Source: Paenibacillus sp. S150 (GTDB lineage Bacteria > Bacillota > Bacilli > Paenibacillales > Paenibacillaceae). Taken from it: 64,000 bases of DNA. Below, in pieces: positions 1 through 7,042 of the stretch. Numbering within the stretch: position 1 is the stretch's first letter; every line of letters begins with the position of its first letter. The stretch lies in assembly GCF_019352175.1 (NCBI RefSeq), contig NZ_JACBYI010000040.1:1-64000 (forward strand), in the 5' to 3' direction. The notes below the pieces were generated by a model that was given only the letters and a program-made list of their open reading frames with translations, was not told where the DNA came from and did no database searches. The translations under genes were made by a program, and so were the position numbers.

Positions 1-123
1 TGTTACTCACCCGTCCGCCGCTAAGCAGGAATGGAAGCAAGCTTCCATTCCTGCTCCGCTCGACTTGCATGTATTAGGCACGCCGCCAGCGTTCGTCCTG
101 AGCCAGGATCAAACTCTCCAAAT
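1..123 (-). rRNA. rrs: 16S ribosomal RNA, 5' end (partial)
   Basis: Read on the minus strand, the sequence begins with the near-universal 16S 5' segment GAGTTTGATCCTGGCTCAG and continues through the conserved stretch up to GCAAGTCGAGCG. The variable V1 hairpin (about 14-54) and the start of the conserved GGCGGACGGGTGAG block follow. The gene runs off the left edge, so only about 120 bases of roughly 1.5 kb are present. The exact mature 5' end is uncertain by a few bases. Confidence 0.97.
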
Positions 124-270
124 TGGTATTCAGAAAGAGCGATTGCTCATTTTGAAACATCTGACGAGAATAAAATATTCTCTTGATGAATTCCTCAAGC
201 GTCCAAGACGCTGTGAAACCCACCGGTTTTGGAATCACCGAAGTGAATTCCGATACTCACTCGTTGTTCA

Positions 271-284
271 GTTTTCAAAGATCA
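271..284 (-). promoter_or_regulatory. boxA-like antitermination element in the rRNA leader
   Basis: The minus strand reads TGATCTTTGAAAAC, close to the boxA-like TTCTTTGAAAACT motif found upstream of 16S genes in Bacillales. It lies between the tandem promoters and the 16S start. The 125-260 stretch that follows holds short inverted repeats that could form the processing stalk. The antitermination role is inferred from the family. Confidence 0.5.
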
Positions 285-330
285 ATATCTCGTTTTCCGT
301 TCATCACCGTGTCTCAGCAGCGACCTTTAT

Positions 331-360
331 AATATATCACAGCGCCCAAGCGTTTGGCAA
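331..360 (-). promoter_or_regulatory. rrn promoter P2 (proximal)
   Basis: On the minus strand a -35 TTGCCA (355-360) and a -10 TATATT (331-336) are separated by 18 bases. The -10 region shares the block GCTGTGATAYATTATA with the upstream promoter, the usual tandem arrangement at Bacillales rRNA operons. Confidence 0.6.
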
Positions 361-436
361 GTTTTTTTCAAAAATAATTTTCATCTTTTCCTGCCGTCAG
401 CTGCTCTTCAAAACAATGAAAAGGAGCGCGAGATAT

Positions 437-466
437 AATGTATCACAGCGGCTCCCTTTTAGTCAA
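437..466 (-). promoter_or_regulatory. rrn promoter P1 (distal)
   Basis: A minus-strand -35 TTGACT (461-466) and -10 TACATT (437-442) have an 18-base spacer, the same as P2. The sequence around the -10 is nearly the same as in P2 about 106 bases downstream. Together they account for the gene-free 124-490 stretch, which otherwise holds only the rRNA leader. Confidence 0.6.
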
Positions 467-490
467 CCTATTAAGTTAAAAACAAATCCT

Positions 491-721
491 CTAATGTTTA
501 GTCTGAGAATAACGTCCTCCCCATGCGTATTTCGAAAGCTCTTTCTGGGGGGCAAACCGCGCGTACATACGGAACACCGTTTTATATCGGTTGGCAATGG
601 CATGCCTGATATTTTGGTCCAAGCGTTGATCACTTAAATCAAGGAGCATTTCATCCAGCTCTTTACGCAACACATAATCCAGCTCTTTGCACTCCTTCTC
701 GTTGAACAACATTCCCAGCAT
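491..721 (-). CDS. conserved small protein of unknown function (76 aa)
   Basis: A 76-residue soluble protein with no signal peptide or membrane segment. The chosen ATG has an AAGGAGG eight bases upstream; a second ATG 18 bases earlier would overlap that site. The N-terminal half is acidic and leucine-rich (motifs KECKELDYVLRKELDEML and LLDLSDQ), and the C-terminal half is basic and aromatic (NRYKTVFRMYARFAP), so it is probably all-helical. The gene sits directly upstream of the rrn promoters, which may also receive read-through from it. I do not recognise the family and assign no function. The coding call rests on the good ribosome binding site and the protein-like composition. Confidence 0.7.
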   Translation of the reverse strand: MLGMLFNEKECKELDYVLRKELDEMLLDLSDQRLDQNIRHAIANRYKTVFRMYARFAPQKELSKYAWGGRYSQTKH

Positions 722-971
722 ATGCTTGGCCTCCTTCATGAAATTAAATTCAACAAAATCCTTAAATGCCGGTGCTTGTGCAATAGAAGATAGTCCATTG
801 AATGGGGAAAGCTGTGTAATATATCCACTTACACTAGATTAACCGGAGCATCGTATCTGTAACCATAATTATAAAAAAATTCCTTTATGGCTTTCTACGG
901 CTCCACGATTGCAACTCCCTGGCAATCCCAAAATTTAATGGCTTTAATGTTATGCTCATTTCTCTGAAATT

Positions 972-1583
972 TTATGATAAAAGTGAAAATGTAATTGTAC
1001 TCTCAATGACCGCAGCCACGAACAGCAGAATAACTGTCCATATGGAAGCCCTTAGGGTTTGACGCATAAAGATTGGCCATGCACCGCTTCTCTGTTCTCT
1101 GGTGGCAGCAGAGCTGAACAAATCGGAGATAACTTTCCAGCCAAACTGCAACCCAAACGCGCATGCGATGATAATCGCCGGTATTTCAATAATCCCATGC
1201 GGAAGCAGTCCCTTAACAATAAGCTCAAACAAATCCAGCCCCTGCAGCGCAGACAAATGAATCAGATAGCCGATCACCGCGCCATTAATCAATAGAAAAA
1301 GTGCCGGCAGTATTCCAAATATCGCGCCAAGGAAGATAATAAGCACGCCTTTGATGCTGTTGTTCAGAAATATAAATTGAAAAAAACTCCACTGCGGATG
1401 TGAGGCTTCCTTGAGGCTGCCGCTGATTTCACTTAGACCCTCTAACTGCTGGGACAACAGTCGTTGCAGACTGCCGGTACCCATCCATCCCATCACTCCT
1501 CCTGCGGCAAATAATATAAGAGCGAGCAGCAAGGCTTTGCGTATCGTAAATAAATCTCTGGCAAAATTGGAGAATGACAACAT
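972..1583 (-). CDS. spoIIM: stage II sporulation protein M
   Basis: SpoIIM is an integral membrane subunit of the SpoIID-SpoIIM-SpoIIP complex, which degrades peptidoglycan so that the mother-cell membrane can engulf the forespore. The 203-residue product has four to five hydrophobic segments, starting around residues 17-35 and including a stretch near 85-125 with the pattern FLNNSIKGVLIIFLGAIFG typical of the SpoIIM/DUF95 family. Its C-terminal segment (VILLFVAAVIESTITF) is also membrane-spanning. The start is the ATG preceded by CAGGAGGTAATT; an upstream in-frame ATG lacks a site. It is divergent from pdaB. The identification is by family resemblance; other DUF95 proteins look similar. Confidence 0.82.
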   Translation of the reverse strand: MLSFSNFARDLFTIRKALLLALILFAAGGVMGWMGTGSLQRLLSQQLEGLSEISGSLKEASHPQWSFFQFIFLNNSIKGVLIIFLGAIFGILPALFLLINGAVIGYLIHLSALQGLDLFELIVKGLLPHGIIEIPAIIIACAFGLQFGWKVISDLFSSAATREQRSGAWPIFMRQTLRASIWTVILLFVAAVIESTITFSLLS

Positions 1584-1691
1584 AATTACCTCCTGAAAGT
1601 ATGGTTGGACATATATACGGTCATAAGCGTCCTGTACGAGCATACATTTAGAACAAACAAGCATTTCGCATGGGAGAGGAGCGCTGACATT

Positions 1692-2495
1692 ATGAATTCT
1701 TTTTATGTATTCAGCGGCAAAAAGATAAAACGGTTCTTCTACATCTTTGCCGCTGCGCTTCTTGCTGCCGGTGTCGTCTATGTCGAGAGAGGCAATATCA
1801 CCGTTTTTTCTGAAACGGCCCCTTCCGCCATTTACAGCGTGCCGACGGAGAAGAAGCTCATTGCTTTAACGTTTGACATCAGCTGGGGAGAGAAACGGCC
1901 AGAACCCATTTTAAAAGTGCTCGAGGACAAGAAGGTGGATAAAGCGACTTTTTTCCTGTCTTCGCCCTGGAGCAAAACGCATCCGGAAATTGTCACAAGC
2001 ATTAAAGACGCAGGGTACGAAATCGGCAGCCACGGGCACAAGCATGTGAACTACAGCACGCTGAGCAATGAGGAAATTAAGACCCAAATTACAACTGCCC
2101 ATACTGTGCTGACCGAGCTAACCGGCAAAGAGCCTAACTTGATCCGGATGCCCAATGGGGATTTTGACAAAAGAGTACTTCAGGTAGCTGGCGATCTGGG
2201 CTATAAGGTTATCCAATGGGATACTGATTCGCTGGACTGGAAAAACATCGGTGTGGACAATATTGTGAACCGCGTGACCAGCAAGGCGCATCCCGGTGAT
2301 ATTGTGCTTTTGCACGCCAGTGATTCCTGCAAGCAGACGCATGAAGCCCTTCCGCTTATTATCGATAAGCTGCGCAGCCAAGGCTATGAATTTGTCACTG
2401 TATCCGAACTGATCAGCCAAAGCAGTGCCGAAGGTACGGAGGTCCGTGATTCCGCTATGCTGAATGAAGGGTTAGAGGATGCTGCGGGACTATAA
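1692..2495 (+). CDS. pdaB: polysaccharide deacetylase PdaB
   Basis: PdaB is a spore-specific NodB-fold deacetylase needed for stable spore cortex. The 267-residue product has an N-terminal membrane anchor (about residues 14-30) and then a NodB domain. Visible motifs are TFDISWG (60-66, with the metal aspartate D62), SHGHKH (113-118, metal histidines H114 and H118), RMPNGDF (152-158) and LLHASD near the C terminus. PdaB proteins typically have FDI where classical deacetylases have FDD, as here. The ATG lies 11 bases after an AGGAG. The gene converges on ppk2 and is divergent from spoIIM. In Bacillus the gene neighbours kbaA and gerD; here ppk2 separates them. Confidence 0.9.
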   Translation: MNSFYVFSGKKIKRFFYIFAAALLAAGVVYVERGNITVFSETAPSAIYSVPTEKKLIALTFDISWGEKRPEPILKVLEDKKVDKATFFLSSPWSKTHPEIVTSIKDAGYEIGSHGHKHVNYSTLSNEEIKTQITTAHTVLTELTGKEPNLIRMPNGDFDKRVLQVAGDLGYKVIQWDTDSLDWKNIGVDNIVNRVTSKAHPGDIVLLHASDSCKQTHEALPLIIDKLRSQGYEFVTVSELISQSSAEGTEVRDSAMLNEGLEDAAGL

Positions 2496-2540
2496 ATATA
2501 CAGTGACGCAGTTCTTCATGGTTAACTTGAAACAAGCTTT

Positions 2541-3362
2541 TTAGTGTCGTGGGGAAATGAGCTCCGAAATATCGGGTGTGGGGGTATCCAGCTTCGGATA
2601 ACTCAGATCAAGGCCCTCCAGTGTCTTGACTACGATGGCTAAAGCCAGATAATTGCGGTACCATCGGCGGTTCGCCGGAATCCAGTACCAGGGGGCTTTG
2701 TCAATACTGCTCTCCTTGAATACATCTTCATATGCCGCTTGATAATCATCCCAGTACTCCCGTTCCTGCAAATCACTGGCGTCGAATTTCCAATGCTTGG
2801 TCGGGTCGTGCAGCCGTTCCTGGATTTTTTCAAGCTGTTTATCCTTGGAGATATGCAGAAAGAGCTTGATAATCGTTGTGCCTTCTTCCGCAAGCATTCC
2901 CTCAAACTCGCGGATGTAGCGGAAGCGGCGCTTCATCTCTTCTTTTTTCAGATTGCCATGCACGCGGGGGACCAGAACATCCTCATAATGCGAGCGGTTG
3001 AAGGCAGCGATATAGCCTTTGGGCGGTGTTTTCATGTGCACTCTCCACAGAAAATCATGAGCTTCTTCCTCCAGGGAAGGCTTCTTGAAGCTGGTAACTA
3101 TAAACCCCTGGGGATTAATGCCGGAAAAAATGTGCTTGACCGTTCCATCCTTCCCGCTGGAGTCCATCCCTTGAAGAATAACCAGCAGGGAATGCTTTTT
3201 CTGGGCAAAAAGAATATCCTGCAGTTCGGCGAGACGCTCCTTGAGCTTTGCCATTTTGGCTTCAGCTTCCTCTTTGGATTTGAAATCACCGCTCTCGTCG
3301 GGATCGAGTTTTTTCAGGATGGATTCGCTTGTGTCTTTTATCATATAGCGCTTGATGTTCAT
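2541..3362 (-). CDS. ppk2: polyphosphate kinase 2 family protein
   Basis: PPK2 enzymes transfer phosphate between polyphosphate and nucleoside mono- or diphosphates. The 273-residue single-domain protein carries the Walker A loop GMDSSGKDG (65-73), the conserved FNRSHYEDVLVPRVH segment (121-135) and the C-terminal WYWIPANRRWYRN block typical of the family. Whether it acts mainly on NMPs or NDPs cannot be settled by eye. The ATG follows AAGGAGGGGAATAT. It stands alone between the spore genes pdaB and kbaA and has no ppk1 or ppx neighbour, so it looks like a lineage-specific insertion into a conserved cluster. Confidence 0.88.
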   Translation of the reverse strand: MNIKRYMIKDTSESILKKLDPDESGDFKSKEEAEAKMAKLKERLAELQDILFAQKKHSLLVILQGMDSSGKDGTVKHIFSGINPQGFIVTSFKKPSLEEEAHDFLWRVHMKTPPKGYIAAFNRSHYEDVLVPRVHGNLKKEEMKRRFRYIREFEGMLAEEGTTIIKLFLHISKDKQLEKIQERLHDPTKHWKFDASDLQEREYWDDYQAAYEDVFKESSIDKAPWYWIPANRRWYRNYLALAIVVKTLEGLDLSYPKLDTPTPDISELISPRH

Positions 3363-3506
3363 ATATTCCCCTCCTTAAGGTTTTGAACCTTCTTAGTTAT
3401 GCAGACTGTCCTTTAAGATTAACCTGGTGCCGCTGATTTTAATCGTATCAAGAAGAAACGCTATGCCGTCCCATTCGGGATGGTCTAAAAATCCTTATAT
3501 TTTCGA

Positions 3507-3545
3507 TAAAACCCCGACTTCTCTTGATAGAGGAGCGGGGTTATT
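3507..3545 (-). terminator. rho-independent terminator of kbaA
   Basis: Arms AACCCCG (3510-3516 and 3536-3542) enclose a loop with further partial pairing. The minus strand continues into TTTTATC. It lies 12 bases beyond the kbaA stop codon. Confidence 0.75.
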
Positions 3546-3557
3546 TGCTGCATTTCT

Positions 3558-4148
3558 TTATGCGGAAACAGGCTTCAAGATACGGTGCAGCATCAGTATT
3601 TGGAATGCATTGCAGGCAAGCAGCGGGATCACAATAAATACAGTGGCACTGTCTACTCCTATACGGAGCACGCCGATAATTTCCACTATGGTGATCGCTG
3701 TCATAAAGAAAAAGGTAGGAATCCAGGCTGAAATATTCGTGCTCCGCACTTTGAAGTAAGTAACAATAATGGCAGTAAGCAGAATTCCGAGGCCCAAAAG
3801 CAAATCAGAGAGGACATTTCTGCCTTCACCCACAAAGGTGCGCAGGAAAATCAGTTCAAGCAACGCCAGGGCAGACAGCACCATCTGAATGTACTGCCAG
3901 CTCCTCCGGGGGAAAACCCCGATTCCCATATAATTCAGGATCAGATATGCGAAGAACCCCAGCTGCGCGTAAACGCTGACAAGCATGCCATAGCCCAAAA
4001 GAATCAGCGGATAGACCAAGGAATCGGCTGTGCTTTTAAAATCAATACGCCCGTTCACTGTCTGCAGCGCCAAGCCGGCGATAACCGCCCCTCCCGACCC
4101 GATCAAAAGCGTGGTCCAGAATAAATAAAACCATTTCCTTATATTCAG
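3558..4148 (-). CDS. kbaA: KinB-signalling pathway activation protein KbaA
   Basis: KbaA is a polytopic membrane protein that activates the KinB sensor kinase feeding the sporulation phosphorelay. The product (about 196 aa) has six hydrophobic segments, beginning with WFYLFWTTLLIGSGGAVIAG and ending with FIVIPLLACNAFQILML. Length, topology and position beside gerD, salA and cwlD match Bacillus kbaA. The start needs care: GGGAGGTG is followed six bases later by CTG, giving a protein that starts M-N-I-R-K. A GTG nine bases upstream is part of the Shine-Dalgarno itself, so I prefer CTG. Gene callers would probably choose the GTG at 4157. A terminator follows the stop codon. Confidence 0.85.
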   Translation of the reverse strand: MNIRKWFYLFWTTLLIGSGGAVIAGLALQTVNGRIDFKSTADSLVYPLILLGYGMLVSVYAQLGFFAYLILNYMGIGVFPRRSWQYIQMVLSALALLELIFLRTFVGEGRNVLSDLLLGLGILLTAIIVTYFKVRSTNISAWIPTFFFMTAITIVEIIGVLRIGVDSATVFIVIPLLACNAFQILMLHRILKPVSA

Positions 4149-4213
4149 CCTGTTCACCTCCCGCGTGTCAGATTTATTTTACCAAGCTTACCGCCAAAAA
4201 ACCATTGCGGCAT

Positions 4214-4243
4214 AACATAAAAGTGTGCCGCTGCGGCATACTA
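4214..4243 (+). promoter_or_regulatory. candidate sigma-G promoter of gerD
   Basis: The plus strand has CATACTA (4237-4243), an exact match to the forespore sigma-G -10 consensus, and AACATA (4214-4219) as a partial -35 match (consensus TGNATA), with a 17-base spacer. gerD is a known sigma-G gene in Bacillus. Transcription would begin about 25-30 bases before the gerD ATG. Confidence 0.5.
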
Positions 4244-4276
4244 CATGCAGGAATCCCATAAAGGAGGGCAGCGCCA

Positions 4277-4966
4277 ATGAAATGGAGGACTTTGTGGACC
4301 GGAGGCTTCTTGCTCTGCATGACAGTGGCTCTAACGGCCTGCGGAAGTGAACAGAGCAGTTCCTCTTCCGGACAAGGCAGCTATAAGGAAATGAAGACCA
4401 TGGTTGTAGATATATTAAAAAGCGAAGAGGGGAAAAAAGCGGTCGAGGAAGCTCTGTCCACCCCAAGCTCAGGGTCAGAAGGAAGCAGTGTCAGCGGATT
4501 AAGCATGAAAATGATGCCGCTGCAAACCACCGAGCAAATTCGGATCGCAGTAAAGGATACAATCACGGCACCGGAGTACCAGAAGGAAATCGAAAAGATT
4601 ATGACAGATCCGCAGTTTGCAGGAGACTTCGCCAAAGCAATCAATTCTCAAAGCAAAGAGCTTCACCTTCAATTAATCAAAGATCCATCGTACCAAAAGT
4701 CGGTCGCAGAAATCATGAAATCACCCGAAATGATGAAAATGTTCCTTGATCTTACCAAAACCTCAGATTACCGCAAGCAATCCATGACTATCATGCAGGA
4801 AGCGATGCAAAATCCATTGTTCCGAATGGAAGTGCTCGATCTTTTAAAAACGGTAGTGCAGGACGAGCTGCAGCCTAAGGTTGAAAAAGAAGGGGAACAA
4901 GAAGGACAGGACCAGGGAAGCGGCGGCGACAGTCAAAAGCAAAGCAGTGATGATTCAGGCTCCTGA
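4277..4966 (+). CDS. gerD: spore germination lipoprotein GerD
   Basis: GerD is a spore inner-membrane lipoprotein that clusters the nutrient germinant receptors into the germinosome. The 229-residue precursor has a signal peptide ending in the lipobox LTAC (19-22, lipidated Cys22) and a serine-rich linker. A mostly helical core (about 35-190) has repeated short motifs of the type I(M/E)xxPxxxK, and the tail is hydrophilic and low in complexity (EGEQEGQDQGSGGD), as in other GerD proteins. The ATG follows AAGGAGGGCAGCGCCA. It is transcribed against the surrounding genes, divergent from kbaA and convergent with salA, from a candidate sigma-G promoter. Confidence 0.9.
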   Translation: MKWRTLWTGGFLLCMTVALTACGSEQSSSSSGQGSYKEMKTMVVDILKSEEGKKAVEEALSTPSSGSEGSSVSGLSMKMMPLQTTEQIRIAVKDTITAPEYQKEIEKIMTDPQFAGDFAKAINSQSKELHLQLIKDPSYQKSVAEIMKSPEMMKMFLDLTKTSDYRKQSMTIMQEAMQNPLFRMEVLDLLKTVVQDELQPKVEKEGEQEGQDQGSGGDSQKQSSDDSGS

Positions 4967-4978
4967 TTTAGGTTCAAG

Positions 4979-5014
4979 AAAAAGAGGCGTACCCTAGGGC
5001 GCGGCCTCTTTTTG
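4979..5014. terminator. bidirectional terminator between gerD and salA
   Basis: Perfect 10-base arms AAAAAGAGGC (4979-4988) and GCCTCTTTTT (5004-5013) give a U-rich tail on both strands. It serves the convergent genes gerD (plus) and salA (minus). Confidence 0.85.
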
Positions 5015-5016
5015 GT

Positions 5017-6132
5017 TTACTCCTTACTCTCGTATCGGATGATCAGCTTGTCAGCAATCTCAGCGAACAGCTGTGCGGTTGCAGTCTCGGCCTTATACAC
5101 AGACGGCGAGAAGTCCGGTTCGGATATGTGATTGTCAGGCGCGCCGAGCGGTATCTGTGCAAGCAATTCCGTGTGCAGGGTCTCCGCCAGTCTGGCACCG
5201 CCTCCCCGGCCGAAGATATAATCCTTCTTGCCGCAGGAGGAGCATTCATAATAGGCCATGTTCTCAATGACTCCCAGGACCTCATGGTCGGTCTGCAGCG
5301 CCATTGAACCGGCTCTGGCTGCCACAAAGGCTGCTGTCGCATGCGGGGTAGTAACAATAATCTCCTTGCTGTGCGGCAGCATCTGATGGACATCCAGCGC
5401 CACATCGCCTGTACCCGGAGGCAGATCAAGCAGCATGTAATCAAGTTCTCCCCAGCCGACATCGCTGAAGAACTGGCGCAGCATTTTGCCGAGCATCGGC
5501 CCCCTCCAAATCACAGGGCTATTCTCACGGATAAAAAAGCCCATGGACATGACTTTCACTCCGAAACGTTCAACAGGAATAATGGTGCCTTCTTCTACAA
5601 TCGGGCCTTCCTCAATCCCCATCATATCCGGAATGCTGAAGCCGTAGATATCCGCGTCAATAAGCCCGACTTTTTTGCCTTTCCTGGCCAGTGCAACTGC
5701 CAGATTGACCGTTACTGTCGACTTGCCCACTCCACCCTTGCCGCTGGCAATCGCGATGAAGCTCACACCCGAGTTCTCGCTGATCAGCTGATGCCCCTCA
5801 AGACCCGCTGCATGCCCTTTCAGCGTCTCCCCTTGTTCCCGTTGCGGCTTGTCCTCCGTGCTCTCTCCGCGAAGAATAGCGCGCTCATAATCGGTGGCAT
5901 CGCGCAGCCGGATATGAACATTGGCCGCGCCACCCTCATCCAGCAGATCCCGCACTTTCTGTTCAAGCTCCATGCGGCTTTTCTCTTCGGTATCCGGACA
6001 TACGATTGAAAGTGAGATCCGGTCTTCCTTGACCATGATATCGCGGATCAGCTGCAATTCAATAAGGCTTTTTCCGGATTCCGGGTCGGTAAGCGGCTGC
6101 AATAATTCCTGGATTTGTTCCCTGGTCAGCAT
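5017..6132 (-). CDS. salA: Mrp/NBP35-type P-loop ATPase SalA
   Basis: A ParA/MinD-like ATPase of the Mrp/ApbC family. Relatives carry or transfer Fe-S clusters; in Bacillus this protein (SalA/YbaL) also affects expression of scoC and exoproteases. The 371-residue protein has an N-terminal DUF59/MIP18 domain (about 5-80), a deviant Walker A GKGGVGKST (131-139), the switch motif DLPPGTGDVAL and a C-terminal CxxC (YECSSCGKK). The ATG at 6132 lies six bases after AGAGGTG; the GTG nine bases upstream is inside that site and is not the start. It lies between cwlD and gerD, as in Bacillus. Confidence 0.88.
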   Translation of the reverse strand: MLTREQIQELLQPLTDPESGKSLIELQLIRDIMVKEDRISLSIVCPDTEEKSRMELEQKVRDLLDEGGAANVHIRLRDATDYERAILRGESTEDKPQREQGETLKGHAAGLEGHQLISENSGVSFIAIASGKGGVGKSTVTVNLAVALARKGKKVGLIDADIYGFSIPDMMGIEEGPIVEEGTIIPVERFGVKVMSMGFFIRENSPVIWRGPMLGKMLRQFFSDVGWGELDYMLLDLPPGTGDVALDVHQMLPHSKEIIVTTPHATAAFVAARAGSMALQTDHEVLGVIENMAYYECSSCGKKDYIFGRGGGARLAETLHTELLAQIPLGAPDNHISEPDFSPSVYKAETATAQLFAEIADKLIIRYESKE

Positions 6133-6223
6133 GGAAAACACCTCTTTTTCCTCTCCGGACGGGTAAGGTACCGGTATTTTGATCTATTATAACATTACCC
6201 TTCCGCCGATGCGTAATAACCGG

Positions 6224-6970
6224 TTAAGGCTGCTCCGAGGTGTAACGCAGAATCCCGCGGTAGATGCTGGTGGCTACCTTCCGCTGATAGACATCGTCTC
6301 CAAGCAAAGCTGACTCCTCAGGGTGTGAGAGGAAACCCACTTCCACAAGCGCGGCGGGCATTTTCAGAGCCTTCAGCAAGTATACGGTATTCACGGTCTT
6401 GGCTACCCGGTCGGTATTCCCAAGGGTGGCCTTGAGTTCATCCTGCACAAAACCCGCTAATGCTTTGTTCCCTTCGTTGTTTGGGTAGTAGAAGGTCTGG
6501 GCTCCGCTCCAGCGTCCCGAAGGCACACTGTTCATATGCACGCTTATAAACAGATCGGCCCCCTTTTCTTCAATACTTCTTACCCGCTGCTTCAGATCTT
6601 CTGTCTTGCGTTTGGAATAGCCCTTGGTATCCTGCTGGGCCAGGTCATAATCCCCTTCACGGGTCATGACCACTATTGCTCCTGCCTGCTGCAAGTAATC
6701 CCGCAGATACAGAGAAACCGATAGGTTGATGTCCTTCTCAATCAGGCCCTCCCGGCTGACCGCCCCCCCATCCGGACCGCCATGGCCGGCATCGATGGCA
6801 ATCACTTTGCCGGACAACGGCAGGCTCCAGTAATTCAGCGTTTTGGCGGTTGGCATATCGTAGGCGATAATGCCGATCATTACCGCCAGCAGGACAGCGC
6901 CCAACATGCTTTTTTTGATGCTGCTCCATGAGATCCAGACCGAGACTTCCCCCTGCTTTCGGCCAGACAT
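6224..6970 (-). CDS. cwlD: N-acetylmuramoyl-L-alanine amidase CwlD
   Basis: CwlD is a zinc Amidase_3 enzyme that, with PdaA, makes the muramic-delta-lactam of the spore cortex, which marks cortex for germination lytic enzymes. The 248-residue protein has one N-terminal membrane segment (about 18-35). The catalytic domain shows the zinc histidine in DAGHGGPDGG, a glutamate in GLIEKDINL, the second histidine in SVHMNSVPSG and the catalytic glutamate in VEVGFLSHPE. The ATG at 6970 follows GAGGGGG at eight bases; an in-frame ATG further upstream has no site. It is a compact single-domain protein without extra wall-binding repeats. Confidence 0.92.
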   Translation of the reverse strand: MSGRKQGEVSVWISWSSIKKSMLGAVLLAVMIGIIAYDMPTAKTLNYWSLPLSGKVIAIDAGHGGPDGGAVSREGLIEKDINLSVSLYLRDYLQQAGAIVVMTREGDYDLAQQDTKGYSKRKTEDLKQRVRSIEEKGADLFISVHMNSVPSGRWSGAQTFYYPNNEGNKALAGFVQDELKATLGNTDRVAKTVNTVYLLKALKMPAALVEVGFLSHPEESALLGDDVYQRKVATSIYRGILRYTSEQP

Positions 6971-7042
6971 AACAAAGACCCCCTCGTCCCGATAGATTCT
7001 ACTCATCTATATGGGACAAGAAGGCCAATTAGTACTGGCTGT

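Noticed and set aside
65..637. 190-codon plus-strand open frame across the 16S 5' end and rrn promoters
   Set aside because: It overlaps rRNA and promoter sequence and has no coding character.
3427..3759. 110-codon plus-strand open frame spanning the kbaA terminator
   Set aside because: It crosses a terminator and runs antisense to kbaA, with no ribosome binding site.
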